From DATGMS01 sp035303945 (lineage in GTDB: Bacteria > Bacteroidota > Bacteroidia > Cytophagales > Cyclobacteriaceae): a stretch of DNA of 64,000 nt. Positions 42,672 through 52,530 of the stretch are shown here, in pieces (the stretch's first letter is position 1; the number at the start of each line of letters is the position of its first letter). Where the stretch lies: positions 1-64,000 of the forward strand of contig DATGQZ010000007.1 in the NCBI GenBank assembly GCA_035303945.1. The letters are read 5' to 3'. The position numbers and the translations under genes are program-made. Under the pieces are notes generated by a model. That model was not told the origin of the DNA and ran no database searches. It saw only the letters and a program-made list of their open reading frames with translations.

Positions 42672-43964
42672 TTATAAATTATCTAACTCGGCTACTACAA
42701 AAGTACTCCCGCCCACAAAAACAAAATCATCTTTTTCAGCCTGCTCCAGCACTTGGCCCAACGCTTTGTTCACATCTACTACTACACTGCCTTTCAGTCC
42801 ATATGCTTCAGCTTTATGCCGAAGAATATCGGCTGGCATGGCTCTCGGCAATCTGGCCTGGCAAAATATATAGTTGGCATCCTTTGGTAATAGTGTCAAT
42901 ACCGGATCAATGTCTTTGTCGTTGGACATGCCAAGAATCATCCAAAGTTGTCGATGAGGAATGGATTGGATTTGCTCCACAACTAGCTTTATGCCTTCTG
43001 CATTATGGCCCGTGTCACAATATACCCAAGGCTGTTCAGCCAGTTTTTGCCATCTCCCTTTTAATCCGGTATTAGCGGTGATGCGGCTAAGACCACGTTT
43101 TACCATATCATCCAGCAAACCAGGAATAATCGGCTTTAAAACCGCTACTGCCATAAGAATCCCTGCAAGATTCTTTTGCTGGTATTTGCCCAATAAATCC
43201 AACCGATATTCCTTCTTGCCGATTTGGTCTTCCACTTCATAGGTTGAATAGGCATTTGAAGGGTCATTCTCAACCTCCCTTACACGAATACACTGATCAG
43301 CAAAATAGATTGGAGAAACATTGGCATTTGCCGCTTTTTCAAAGACTGGTTTTGTATCCTCATGTGACTCACTGATGACTACAGGGACCCCAGGTTTGAT
43401 AATACCAGCTTTTTCTCCTGCAATAGCCTGCAAGGTGTCACCTAAAAACTGCATGTGGTCAAAGCCAATATTGGTGACCACGCTCAGCAGTGGCGTTATA
43501 ACATTAGTCGAGTCCAATCTTCCCCCTAATCCTACTTCAATGACAGCATAATCAACCTGCTCTCTGGCAAAGTAATCAAAGGCCATCGCGACTGTCATTT
43601 CAAAAAAACTGGGCTTAAGCCCTTCCAAAAAAGTTTTATGCGTCTGTACAAATTCAATTACAGATTGTTCATTGATTTCGGCCCCATTGATTTTTATCCT
43701 TTCGGTAAAGGATTTAAGGTGGGGAGAGGTATAGAGTCCAACCTTATAGCCCGCTTCCTGCAAAATGGAAGCAAGTGCATGGGAGGTGCTTCCCTTTCCG
43801 TTGGTGCCGGCTACATGGATACTTTGAAAGTTCTTCTGGGGATGGCCCAATCGTTCACAGAGCGCCGAGGTGTTATATAAATCGGCTTTGTAAGCGCTTT
43901 TACCTATGCGTTGAAACATCGGTAAAGCATTGAACAAATAGTCCAATGTCTCCTGATAAGTCAT
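42672..43964 (-). CDS. folC: Folylpolyglutamate synthase / dihydrofolate synthase
   Basis: The 430-residue product is a Mur-ligase-like enzyme that adds glutamate to folates. The N-terminal P-loop VAGTNGKGSTSHAL binds ATP and YTSPHLKSFTERIKI completes the site. FEMTVAMAFDYFA carries the metal-binding Glu, and DSTNVITPLL the family segment. The C-terminal domain includes YCDTGHNAEGI, also standard. It lies between the TonB-like gene and trmB. Confidence 0.95.
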   Translation of the reverse strand: MTYQETLDYLFNALPMFQRIGKSAYKADLYNTSALCERLGHPQKNFQSIHVAGTNGKGSTSHALASILQEAGYKVGLYTSPHLKSFTERIKINGAEINEQSVIEFVQTHKTFLEGLKPSFFEMTVAMAFDYFAREQVDYAVIEVGLGGRLDSTNVITPLLSVVTNIGFDHMQFLGDTLQAIAGEKAGIIKPGVPVVISESHEDTKPVFEKAANANVSPIYFADQCIRVREVENDPSNAYSTYEVEDQIGKKEYRLDLLGKYQQKNLAGILMAVAVLKPIIPGLLDDMVKRGLSRITANTGLKGRWQKLAEQPWVYCDTGHNAEGIKLVVEQIQSIPHRQLWMILGMSNDKDIDPVLTLLPKDANYIFCQARLPRAMPADILRHKAEAYGLKGSVVVDVNKALGQVLEQAEKDDFVFVGGSTFVVAELDNL

Positions 43965-43971
43965 GGCTTAA

Positions 43972-44925
43972 CTATTCTACCTTTATAATAAAAGTAATCT
44001 TACCAGTAGAATATTCAGCAGTAGGATTGCCGCTCTGTCTCTTAAATGTCAACTTGTTTACCACTCCTCGATAATACGATAGTACCTCATTGCTCACATT
44101 GTACTCCAGAGGAATGGCCTGAACCAGACGGCCATTATTGTCTACGGTAATTTTAAATATAATTCGGCCATTGCGGGTAGAGACATTATCATTGATGCTG
44201 GGTCTTGAAGAAAAATCCCATCCTGCCAGATCCAAGTTGTAGCCGGATCCTTCCCCTGCGTTGCCCTTCCCGGACTGCATTAATGCGCGTCCGTCGACCG
44301 TTCCTTGGGGATTACCTTCGTCTCCCCGTTGGGTAGAGGAGCCTTGATTACTTCCAGAAGAAGCCTGAGGACTAGTGCCTGTACTTCCTCCAGCTCCAAA
44401 TATAGCACGCTGATCCACCTTAGGCTTCTCCTCAGCCTTTTTAACGGTCTCAGTCGCCTCACTTTCTGCAGGCTTTGTCACAGGTTTGGCAGCTTCTTTG
44501 GGAACAGAGGTCTCTTTAACAGCTTCAGAGGATTTTTCGGCACCCTTTACAGGACTAGGAGCATTTGATTTTGCTTCTACTGTACTTTTAGACTCTACAG
44601 GTTTGGGCTGGGCCGCTTTTGCTTCCGGTTGGGTGATGGGTACTACCGCCTCAGTCACTTGGGGAGCAGGATCGCCTGGTGCGGGGGCTTCGGTATTGAC
44701 ATTTTCGCTTACTGAAGGTGCCGTAGTAGTTTGGTTGCTTTCGCTACCCTCGGAAGTAAAGCCAAGATTTAACTCCATCCCATACTTTTCAATGGGAGGA
44801 ACAGGTTCACGCCATACCACCATAAAGTATATCGCAACGAGCATAAGCACGTTGATAATTGCCGTGACGATAATAGCTTTTCTTCTATTTTCTACCTCTT
44901 CTCTATTTACCTCCCAGGCTTGCAT
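43972..44925 (-). CDS. TonB/TolA-like energy transducer
   Basis: The 317-residue product is anchored by one helix (AIIVTAIINVLMLVAIYFMV) near residues 18-38 after a charged cytoplasmic start. A long Pro/Ala/Glu/Lys-rich periplasmic rod spans about residues 60-205 (repeats of KPVESK, PVTKPAE types). The C-terminal ~75 residues (IIFKITVDNNGRLVQAIPLE) form a TonB-C-like domain. It is transcribed right after exbD and should pass proton-motive energy from ExbBD to outer-membrane receptors. Confidence 0.85.
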   Translation of the reverse strand: MQAWEVNREEVENRRKAIIVTAIINVLMLVAIYFMVVWREPVPPIEKYGMELNLGFTSEGSESNQTTTAPSVSENVNTEAPAPGDPAPQVTEAVVPITQPEAKAAQPKPVESKSTVEAKSNAPSPVKGAEKSSEAVKETSVPKEAAKPVTKPAESEATETVKKAEEKPKVDQRAIFGAGGSTGTSPQASSGSNQGSSTQRGDEGNPQGTVDGRALMQSGKGNAGEGSGYNLDLAGWDFSSRPSINDNVSTRNGRIIFKITVDNNGRLVQAIPLEYNVSNEVLSYYRGVVNKLTFKRQSGNPTAEYSTGKITFIIKVE

Positions 44926-44939
44926 AAATGAAAATTCAA

Positions 44940-45329
44940 TTAATAGGGTTTAGTGGCAACGGAAACATTTGCTTTTAAAGAGGCTGCTATCCCTCCTACT
45001 TCTACCAGATACTCTACCGGCACATCCTTGTCAATATGCAACACCACCTGACCCTGTTTATCCTTTAACAACGTTGTCAAAACGTTTTTAATTTCCTCTC
45101 GGCTGATTACTTTTTCATTAACAGAATAACGCAGGTCTTTGGTGATGGTCACGGTCACTTCCTGCATGATAATATCCGAAGTCTCGCTGGATGGAAGATT
45201 AACAGGAAGTCCTGACGGCGTAACAAAAGAAGAAGTCAACATGAAAAAGATCAACAACAGAAATATCACATCTGTCATCGATGACATGCTGAAGACCGAC
45301 TCTATTTTATTTTTGGTTTGTAATGCCAT
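44940..45329 (-). CDS. ExbD/TolR-family proton channel subunit
   Basis: The 129-residue product has one membrane helix (MTDVIFLLLIFFMLTSSFVT) whose Asp-21-type residue is essential for proton use in this family. A periplasmic domain follows (YSVNEKVISREEIKNVLTTL, VVLHIDKDVPVEYLVEVGGI). It overlaps the ExbB gene by one base and precedes the TonB-like gene. TolR and ExbD cannot be separated from sequence alone here. Confidence 0.93.
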   Translation of the reverse strand: MALQTKNKIESVFSMSSMTDVIFLLLIFFMLTSSFVTPSGLPVNLPSSETSDIIMQEVTVTITKDLRYSVNEKVISREEIKNVLTTLLKDKQGQVVLHIDKDVPVEYLVEVGGIAASLKANVSVATKPY

Positions 45330-46024
45330 TATTTCTTTTCCTGTAAAAGATCTATGAATTCTATGGTAGTGTATTCCATACTATGTACCAACTTGGATAC
45401 CTGGGTGACCAGGTAGTTGTATCCCAAATAAGCTATTATCCCAACTACTAATCCCGCGGCCGTAGTAATCATAGCTTCGTAAATACCTGAAGAAAGCAGT
45501 TTAGGCGACACATTGCCTTCCTCCTGCGCAATGGCAATAAATGCCTGGATCATCCCGGTCACTGTTCCCAAAAATCCAATCATAGGAGCAGCTCCGGAAA
45601 TGGTTGCGAGCATGGCCAAATTCTTTTCCAACTTATATATTTCTATTTTGCCCACGTTTTCTATTGCCACTTCTATGTTCTTAAGCGGACTACCTATTCT
45701 CTCGAGACCTTTAGCGATCATTTGAGCTACTGGCGTATCCTCTCCCTGACAAATCATCCGGGCTTGTTGGATATTTCCTCCCTGAACCAACATCTTCACC
45801 TGGTCAATCATCGTTTGTGGCGTTTTTGAAGCCTTTTTTAAGGTGATTAATCTCTCTATAAAAATATAGATAGCCAAAATAAACAAGGCATAAAGGGGAA
45901 TCATCATGTACCCACCTCTAATCAGCAGATCCAAAAGTGCAATATCAGATGATCCCGTCTCCAATGTTGCCAAGGTATCGGCAATGGTATCATTGCCTGT
46001 TGATAAAGTCTGTAGTAACGTCAT
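45329..46024 (-). CDS. ExbB/TolQ/MotA-family proton channel subunit
   Basis: The 231-residue product has three membrane helices. The conserved channel stretch is ISGAAPMIGFLGTVTGMIQA and LLSSGIYEAMITTAAGLVVG, standard for ExbB/TolQ. It pairs with the ExbD-like protein encoded directly downstream. The gene begins one base after the stop of the SPOR gene, and the run continues through exbD and the tonB-like gene. Confidence 0.94.
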   Translation of the reverse strand: MTLLQTLSTGNDTIADTLATLETGSSDIALLDLLIRGGYMMIPLYALFILAIYIFIERLITLKKASKTPQTMIDQVKMLVQGGNIQQARMICQGEDTPVAQMIAKGLERIGSPLKNIEVAIENVGKIEIYKLEKNLAMLATISGAAPMIGFLGTVTGMIQAFIAIAQEEGNVSPKLLSSGIYEAMITTAAGLVVGIIAYLGYNYLVTQVSKLVHSMEYTTIEFIDLLQEKK

Positions 46025-46025
46025 A

Positions 46026-46727
46026 TTAATATTTCAAAACCCATAAATTCTCATCAAAATTATCTTTTACCTTGTTAATTTCTTCGGCAGCTAGTGAAAA
46101 ACTTTCAAACTGCCCTATGGCCAAACGGTAATAGGCAATGTCACTATAAGGATACACCAAAAAGGTGTTCATCTTTTGTGCATGTAACTTTTCGGCGTGA
46201 TCCTTCGCCAAATCCTCGTCAATAAAACTTGCTACCACCAGAAAGTATCGTGGCTTTTCCGCCCTAGACTTTATTTCTGTCAAGGAAAAAATCTCTACTT
46301 CCTCCACTTCCATTTCAGTTGGTTGCTCTCGGACAGGCGCCACCACAGGCTCTGGCTGCTTTTCCTCTACAATGGGCTTGGACTTGTCTACGTCGTCCTT
46401 ACTATTGGAGGATTGGTTGTAATAAAACCAACCGGCAACCAATATTCCGCCTAAAGCTAATAAAACCACCCACCAAGCATATCCTCCGCTTTCCTTTTCC
46501 TCAACAGTTTTTATGTCGCGTTTCTCTTTTGTTGGTTCCGTATTCTTCCTAGACGACATTTCGACTTTTGAAGATTCAGGTGTAGGAACAACAGCTGGAT
46601 TGACAATCTTTTGATTCCCTCGCTTAGATTCCGACTGCTGAATAGGTTTTATTTCAATTTTGGGAAGCCCATAATCCTCGTCTGGATCTGATGTTTCTTG
46701 CTTATTGTCAAAACCTTCTTCAGCCAT
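46026..46727 (-). CDS. SPOR-domain membrane protein
   Basis: The 233-residue product has a charged cytoplasmic N-terminus and one membrane helix (YAWWVVLLALGGILVAGWFY). A linker and a C-terminal SPOR domain follow (PRYFLVVASFIDEDLAKDHA, MNTFLVYPYSDIAYYRLAIG, QFESFSLAAEEI). SPOR domains bind denuded peptidoglycan at division sites. The ATG at 46727 is used, since the longer frame would begin with TTG. It sits between the barrel gene and exbB in one cluster. Confidence 0.88.
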   Translation of the reverse strand: MAEEGFDNKQETSDPDEDYGLPKIEIKPIQQSESKRGNQKIVNPAVVPTPESSKVEMSSRKNTEPTKEKRDIKTVEEKESGGYAWWVVLLALGGILVAGWFYYNQSSNSKDDVDKSKPIVEEKQPEPVVAPVREQPTEMEVEEVEIFSLTEIKSRAEKPRYFLVVASFIDEDLAKDHAEKLHAQKMNTFLVYPYSDIAYYRLAIGQFESFSLAAEEINKVKDNFDENLWVLKY

Positions 46728-46787
46728 TTCAGAATACAATTTTAGTTCAACCTGCGAAACTAAGATAAAACTTTCTATTCGTCACCA

Positions 46788-48443
46788 TTAGAATTTGAAA
46801 GTTAACCCACCAATGCCTTGGATGCCACGCGCCCGATAATTCCAATAACGTTCATTTTTCTGATTTAGTAGGTTGTTCCCTTCCACAAAAACAGAAAACC
46901 TTGGTGTGACGGCATAATCTACTTTGGCTCCAAAGTCAATAATAGGATTTAAAGTAGTCGATTCAGCTGCCTGTAAGTTCAAAGCCTGTATGCCTCCCAA
47001 TACATTAAGATTGGCTGTAATGAACCACTTTTCATTCGGCATGATATAGTTTTGCACGGACAATTCCCACTCTGGCCTATGCCAAGGACTGCTGATGTCC
47101 GTCAATTCATAGTGGTAGTAATCCCCGGATGCCTGCAGCTTGTACCAATCTTCGTATTTCCACCCTACACTGATGTGGTAATTTAAAATCTTTGTTCCAC
47201 GATCGTAAATCAGCTGGAACCGTGCACTGTCTGCCATATGGTTGCCATAGAAATGCATATTCTCATACTCCCCATAACGAATCCCTGTTTTATAGCTTAG
47301 CTCATCGTTAATAGCACCTTTTACGCCTACATCAATTTTGTAATTTTGGATCGTATTTCGCAGTGTTGCACTTGGCCCAAGGAATGGATTTTCCATAGCA
47401 AAGTCGTAATAAGTCTTACGCACTACATCACCTTCAAATTCAGCATAAAGGCCAAATGACTCTGTCAGATAGTAGGAGGCGGCCACATTTGGGAAAATAT
47501 GGAAGGTACTACTGCTATCATTTTCTACTATAAGGTTAGCTCCTACCCTGATCTTAAACTGATCATTGGCAAACTGGATGTAGGGATTAATTTTTGCGTA
47601 ATTCCTATTAATACCGGAATAAGTGGTGTCGGAGGGGGATGTAATGAATCCTTGCAGGTCCAAGCCTCCGCGCCATCTTTCGTCATTGGCTGTTATTCCT
47701 AGCCTGGCATGAAGACCTACCTCATGCTCACGGGCAAAATAATTGTCATTAAACAACCTCAGTCCTAAAGATGCCTCATAATAAAGCAAAGCATTTCTGT
47801 CAATCCTGCGCAGGCCTACGTTACCATAGATCGTATTAAAAATCTGGCCGAGGGTATCCCTTGCCACTTCCATTCCAGGCGTGTAACCATAGAAATGATG
47901 TTTATCTCTATCGTAGCCTAGCTTCCCAAAAAACTCGATGTCATCCTGAAAATAACTGGCGTCAAGCCTAATGTTGGTGTGATCCTCAGCGGAATTTTTG
48001 CCGTCCACCGGACCTTCATAGAAACCCTGGTGTTTTAAAAAAACACCATAGTTAAGAAAATCACTTTCAACATTGTTAATGTATAGTTCTCCTAATGGCG
48101 ATTGGTAATTACCATACCCGGCTTTCACATAGCTATGATACAACATACCTCTGTCTCTTGGAAACGTTTTCTGAAAGGGTTGCGTATCAGTAACAGTAGG
48201 CTTAAGATTGAGAAAAAAGTTTTTCACTTCATAAGTGTAGCTACCCTTGCTTTGGGTGCTGGGCAAAGTAGGCGTGCGTTCAAAAACCCTCGGTTGCTTA
48301 GGCAATGTCAACACGCGGTCTTTCCGGATGATAAACTCAGCATCCTTTACTTCTCCCCGCTCTCTTGACTGTGTATCCTGTGCCCAAATAATAGCCATGG
48401 GAACAAAAAACATCAAAGCAATAAAAACCAGCTTTTTATACAT
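46788..48443 (-). CDS. TonB-dependent-receptor-like outer-membrane barrel without plug
   Basis: The 551-residue product has a signal peptide (MYKKLVFIALMFFVPMAIIWAQ written in part; cleavage after WAQ). Long stretches of barrel strands follow, such as GVFLKHQGFYEGPVDG and LQASGDYYHYELTDIS. It ends with FSVFVEGNNLLNQKNERYWN and aromatic Phe, which resembles the end of TonB-dependent receptors. No plug domain is present. It lies between the TPR and SPOR genes of the envelope cluster and may be the partner of the ExbBD system. Substrate unknown. Confidence 0.72.
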   Translation of the reverse strand: MYKKLVFIALMFFVPMAIIWAQDTQSRERGEVKDAEFIIRKDRVLTLPKQPRVFERTPTLPSTQSKGSYTYEVKNFFLNLKPTVTDTQPFQKTFPRDRGMLYHSYVKAGYGNYQSPLGELYINNVESDFLNYGVFLKHQGFYEGPVDGKNSAEDHTNIRLDASYFQDDIEFFGKLGYDRDKHHFYGYTPGMEVARDTLGQIFNTIYGNVGLRRIDRNALLYYEASLGLRLFNDNYFAREHEVGLHARLGITANDERWRGGLDLQGFITSPSDTTYSGINRNYAKINPYIQFANDQFKIRVGANLIVENDSSSTFHIFPNVAASYYLTESFGLYAEFEGDVVRKTYYDFAMENPFLGPSATLRNTIQNYKIDVGVKGAINDELSYKTGIRYGEYENMHFYGNHMADSARFQLIYDRGTKILNYHISVGWKYEDWYKLQASGDYYHYELTDISSPWHRPEWELSVQNYIMPNEKWFITANLNVLGGIQALNLQAAESTTLNPIIDFGAKVDYAVTPRFSVFVEGNNLLNQKNERYWNYRARGIQGIGGLTFKF

Positions 48444-48464
48444 AATGATAATCGTAAAATCTTA

Positions 48465-51452
48465 TTAATTCAATGTCTGCAGGAGCTCATTTGCTTCTCT
48501 CTTCACTTCCTCATTGGTAGAACCTTCTACGACAGATTCCAAGGTCGCTTTAGCTTGAAACGTTTCTCCCAAGGCGATGTAATTTTTGGCCAAAAGCACG
48601 AAGCTCTTCCCATACCAATAATCATACACCGCAAAAGCACCTGAGAAGTCAAAGATCATTTCATTTGACTGCACGAATTTCTTTTGGTCGTGAAAATGCA
48701 ATGCCAATAGGTAAAGGCCTTCCGCGCCCTGTACTGTTTTATGTTCATTGATTAAGGTCATCAAAGCATCTTCTGATTCTTCCTTATTGTTTTGACCAAT
48801 TAAAGCTTTGGCTTTAAGCAACAGTGCAGAAGCTTCCGAATCGGCAGTGATATTTCCTAAGGCAATCACTTTATCTGCATAATAGGAAGCTGAATCGAAT
48901 TTAGAGAGCTGATAATAAGCGTTCATCAAACCGCTATTGGCTTCGTATTCTTCAATTTTGTCCCTAGCAGATGCAGCTGACCGAATAAAGTAAGGTACAG
49001 CTTTAGCGTAGTTTTTATTTTCAAACTCAATTTGAGCAATTTTCTGAATAGCATTGCTTTGGTATGGAGAACCATTTATTTTTTCCAGCTCATAAAAATA
49101 CCGCAACGCGCTGTTTTTATCCCCTAGACGGTAGTAGGCGTCTCCAATAAAATAATTAGCCTCTTGCACTTGTGCAGATGAGGGATAACTCTTCTTGTAA
49201 TTTTCAAAAGCAGCAATTGCTTCTCTAAAAGATTGGTTGAAAAACAGGTTTTTGGCTGCTTCAAACTCAATATTTTGAAGACTGGAATTATCGGGATTGG
49301 AATTTTTGTAGTCCGCCAAATAAGTGGAGAATTCACCGGATCTGCCTTGCAAAGCCAGTGCCTCCTGTAGCCCGACCAAAGCAGCGTCCGCATTGCCTGA
49401 ATTTGGATAGGCGTCGAGAATCCTTTTATAGTCGTTAATGGTGGCTTCGTAATTTTTCAAGGAGTAGTTGGCAATAGCCCGACCCTCTAAGGCAAAGGGT
49501 ACAAATGGGCTGTTGGCTTTTGTATTGATCAATCGCGTAAAGCCATCACGAGCCTTCGCGTAACGGTTTTCTTCCATGTTGATCTGCGCCTTTTGGAAAA
49601 TCGCATCAGCCTGGTAAATGCTGTTGGGATAGTTGTTGATCAACTGGTCCAGCTGACGAATCGCTTCCGCATTTCTATTTTCAAAATTTAACACCACGCC
49701 CGCCCGAAAATGTGCGTAGTCAGCAAATTTGTTTCTTTCTTGGATAGCCCGCTGAAAGGTAGCCAGCGCATTGGCAAATTTCTTTTGCACATAATAAGTA
49801 TCTCCTAGGCGAACCAGCGCTTCATCATAGTTTTCTTTGTCAGAAGCCCCTCTCAGTTGATCCGTGTACGCCTTGTATTGAACTTCAGCTTTGGCATATT
49901 GGTCACTGTTATAATAGGTGGATGCCAATCCATAATGCGTCTTAATCAGGTAAGGATCATTGGCATTGGGACGGAGTCGCAGTACCGCCTCATATGATTT
50001 GGCAGCTTCTATTAGATTGTTGTTTGCAGCATGTGCTTCTCCCTTCCAAAAGTGGGACTGAATCAGTATGTTTCTATCGACCGTGTAGGTTTGGGACTTA
50101 TCAAAATAAGCTATAGCTGGACTGTATTTCCCGTCTCTGTAATAAGTGATCCCCTGATAAAAAGCTACCTTTTGGTAGGCGGCTTTAATCCTATCCGATT
50201 TGTTGTTTAATTTTTCAATATGCTCAATAGCCCGAAGATAGTTATTGGTATTGATAAGGGCTTCACTGAGAAGGTTTTCAACCTCCCTCGTATGGCTGCC
50301 TCGGGGAAAGGAACTTAAATACGTATCCAAGGCGTTAACCGCATCTTGGAAATTGCCTCTCTCCAAATTAACTTTTGCGTAATTAAACAACGCCTCTTCC
50401 TTGATATTGGCATCGTGATCACTTTTATAGGCTGCGCTAAAACTATTAGAAGCAAACTGAGGATTATTGAGTTTGACATAAGCGTGACCCAGATAATAAC
50501 TGGAGACCTGGCCAAGTTTGTCATTTTCCAAGGCCACTTCTTTGAAGTAGTTGCTGGCCTTTTCATATTGTCCTACTTCATATTGTGCAACACCTGCTTT
50601 GTACTTTTGGTCCCGCGCCAGGGCACCTTTCCTGCTATTGATAAAGGCATCATAATAAGAGGCGGCATTTACATAATTCTTATTCTCAAAAGAAGCTTCT
50701 GCCAGCAATAGGTAGATTTCCTCTTTCCTCTCTAAAGGACGATTGGTGCTCAAGATCGGTTCAGCATAATCAGCCAAAGCCCTAAAGTCACCTTGTCTGT
50801 AATAAATTGCGGCCAGCATGTAAGGCACTTTGCTGGAATAGGCGGATGATTTCTCCGCCTCTTTAAAGTCCTGCACAGCTTTATTAAAATCCCCGGCTTC
50901 CATAGCAATATAGGCCGCGTAATAATAAGCATCTGCGAGGTAGGCAGAACGGCTGCGTTTTAGCTGCTCGAAATAAGGAGAAGCATTTTTATAATCCTGA
51001 AGCTGAAAAAAGGAATAGCCTGTCTTAAATAAAACGTCAGCTTGCTGTGCAAGGCTTGTCTTGTCTGTATTGACTTTTCGATAGCTTTCTATTGCGCTGC
51101 GGTAGTCGCGCTTTTCAAAATAATGATCTCCTAATATATGTGCTGCGTCGTTGGCTTTGGGTTCATTATTATAGGTCAACAAAAAGTCATTCAACAAGCC
51201 CGGACCATCTGGATTCTCCAGGTATAAGGCAGAAACTGCATGGTAAAAATCCACCTCTACCCTTTGGGCATCCTCCAAAGGTTTATCTTTTAGGTACTCA
51301 AAGCTATATTTAGAAGCTGAAAATTGATCCTTATGGAACAACTCCAGTGCTTCATTAAAGGCTTTATCAGAGCTGGTTTGATATACGGAAGACTGAGCAT
51401 TGGCTTGGCTCAATGCACAAGCCATCAACAGTAAAAACAAAGGTTGCTTCAT
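48465..51452 (-). CDS. Large exported TPR protein (about 995 residues)
   Basis: The product begins with a signal peptide (MKQPLFLLLMACALSQANAQ) from the ATG at 51452; the longer frame starts with TTG. The rest is tetratricopeptide repeats throughout, roughly 25 units such as DYRSAIESYRKVNTDKTSLA and PFVPFALEGRAIANYSLKNY. It is thus a periplasmic solenoid, comparable in role to YbgF/CpoB-like TPR proteins that accompany TolQ/ExbB systems. It starts the envelope cluster and is preceded by holA by 17 bases. Confidence 0.85.
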   Translation of the reverse strand: MKQPLFLLLMACALSQANAQSSVYQTSSDKAFNEALELFHKDQFSASKYSFEYLKDKPLEDAQRVEVDFYHAVSALYLENPDGPGLLNDFLLTYNNEPKANDAAHILGDHYFEKRDYRSAIESYRKVNTDKTSLAQQADVLFKTGYSFFQLQDYKNASPYFEQLKRSRSAYLADAYYYAAYIAMEAGDFNKAVQDFKEAEKSSAYSSKVPYMLAAIYYRQGDFRALADYAEPILSTNRPLERKEEIYLLLAEASFENKNYVNAASYYDAFINSRKGALARDQKYKAGVAQYEVGQYEKASNYFKEVALENDKLGQVSSYYLGHAYVKLNNPQFASNSFSAAYKSDHDANIKEEALFNYAKVNLERGNFQDAVNALDTYLSSFPRGSHTREVENLLSEALINTNNYLRAIEHIEKLNNKSDRIKAAYQKVAFYQGITYYRDGKYSPAIAYFDKSQTYTVDRNILIQSHFWKGEAHAANNNLIEAAKSYEAVLRLRPNANDPYLIKTHYGLASTYYNSDQYAKAEVQYKAYTDQLRGASDKENYDEALVRLGDTYYVQKKFANALATFQRAIQERNKFADYAHFRAGVVLNFENRNAEAIRQLDQLINNYPNSIYQADAIFQKAQINMEENRYAKARDGFTRLINTKANSPFVPFALEGRAIANYSLKNYEATINDYKRILDAYPNSGNADAALVGLQEALALQGRSGEFSTYLADYKNSNPDNSSLQNIEFEAAKNLFFNQSFREAIAAFENYKKSYPSSAQVQEANYFIGDAYYRLGDKNSALRYFYELEKINGSPYQSNAIQKIAQIEFENKNYAKAVPYFIRSAASARDKIEEYEANSGLMNAYYQLSKFDSASYYADKVIALGNITADSEASALLLKAKALIGQNNKEESEDALMTLINEHKTVQGAEGLYLLALHFHDQKKFVQSNEMIFDFSGAFAVYDYWYGKSFVLLAKNYIALGETFQAKATLESVVEGSTNEEVKREANELLQTLN

Positions 51453-51469
51453 TCTGGTCAACAAGGTGA

Positions 51470-52492
51470 TTAATGCAATAATTTAAATATCAATTCTTTT
51501 AGTATTTGGGATTCCTCCATACCGTTTCCCTCAATACCCTTAGAACGAAGGTCTGCTTCTTTCAAATATCCGATGTTATCAATAACCTTGCCCATTCCAT
51601 AGTTCTTTGCTGCGATGAGGTATTCCTTGACGAAATAAGGATTTACCTTAATGACGCCGGCCAATTCCCGTTCACCCAAATTTTTATTAGCATGTACGAG
51701 CAAAAGTCTGGAAAAATGCAGGTAAAGTAGAGACAACAGCGGAATCAACGGATTGGATTTTGGATTCTGGCTAAAATGGTCAATAATCTTATTGGCCTTC
51801 AACACATCCCGAAAACTTAGCGCTTTAGTCAATTCGAAGTTATTATAATCCTTACTGATTCCGATGTACTGCTGAATGTGGTTTACGTCTATGGCAACCG
51901 GCTCTTCAAAATTGATCAGCATTTTGTCAATTTCGTTGGTAAGCACTTCCAAACTATTTCCTATAGATTCCGCCAGCAGTTGGGCAGCCTTCAGGTCTAT
52001 TGAAAAGCCCTTACCCTCGACATATTCTTCTATCCAGGGAGAAAGTTTATATTCCGGTATTTTTTCCGATTTCACCAATACTGCGCGCTTCTCCAATTCT
52101 TTTGCCAAAGGTTTTCTCCCATCCAATGTTTTGTATTTATGGGAAAAAACAAGAATGGTGCTGGGAAGCGGATTTTGAAGATAGGCGATCAGCAGGTTAT
52201 AGCCTTCCTCTTTGTTGAGGTCGGCTATATTTTGGGCTTCTTTTACTATTACAACCTGTCGGTCTGCCATCATCGGAAAGCGTCGGGCATTGCTGAGTAT
52301 GGCACTTATATTGACGTCTTTGCCATACATGATGATCTGGTTGAAGCCTTTTTCATGCTCCTTCAAAGCATTCTTTTCTATGAAGTCTGTAATTTGATCA
52401 ATAAAAAAAGGTTCCTCCCCCTGCAAAAAATAAATCGGCGCGTATTTTCCGGACTTAAGGTCCTTTATAACTTCCTCTGGTTTACTAGGCAT
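51470..52492 (-). CDS. holA: DNA polymerase III delta subunit
   Basis: The 340-residue product is the delta subunit of the clamp loader, which opens the sliding clamp. The N-terminal FLQGEEPFFIDQITDFIEKN and the LPSTILVFSHKYKTLDGRKP segment match the HolA family. ESIGNSLEVLTNEIDKML marks the middle domain. No Walker motifs are expected in delta. It ends near the large TPR gene on the same strand. Confidence 0.9.
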   Translation of the reverse strand: MPSKPEEVIKDLKSGKYAPIYFLQGEEPFFIDQITDFIEKNALKEHEKGFNQIIMYGKDVNISAILSNARRFPMMADRQVVIVKEAQNIADLNKEEGYNLLIAYLQNPLPSTILVFSHKYKTLDGRKPLAKELEKRAVLVKSEKIPEYKLSPWIEEYVEGKGFSIDLKAAQLLAESIGNSLEVLTNEIDKMLINFEEPVAIDVNHIQQYIGISKDYNNFELTKALSFRDVLKANKIIDHFSQNPKSNPLIPLLSLLYLHFSRLLLVHANKNLGERELAGVIKVNPYFVKEYLIAAKNYGMGKVIDNIGYLKEADLRSKGIEGNGMEESQILKELIFKLLH

Positions 52493-52530
52493 CGGATCAT
52501 TGTTGTACTAAAAAACAAAGATAAGAATAT

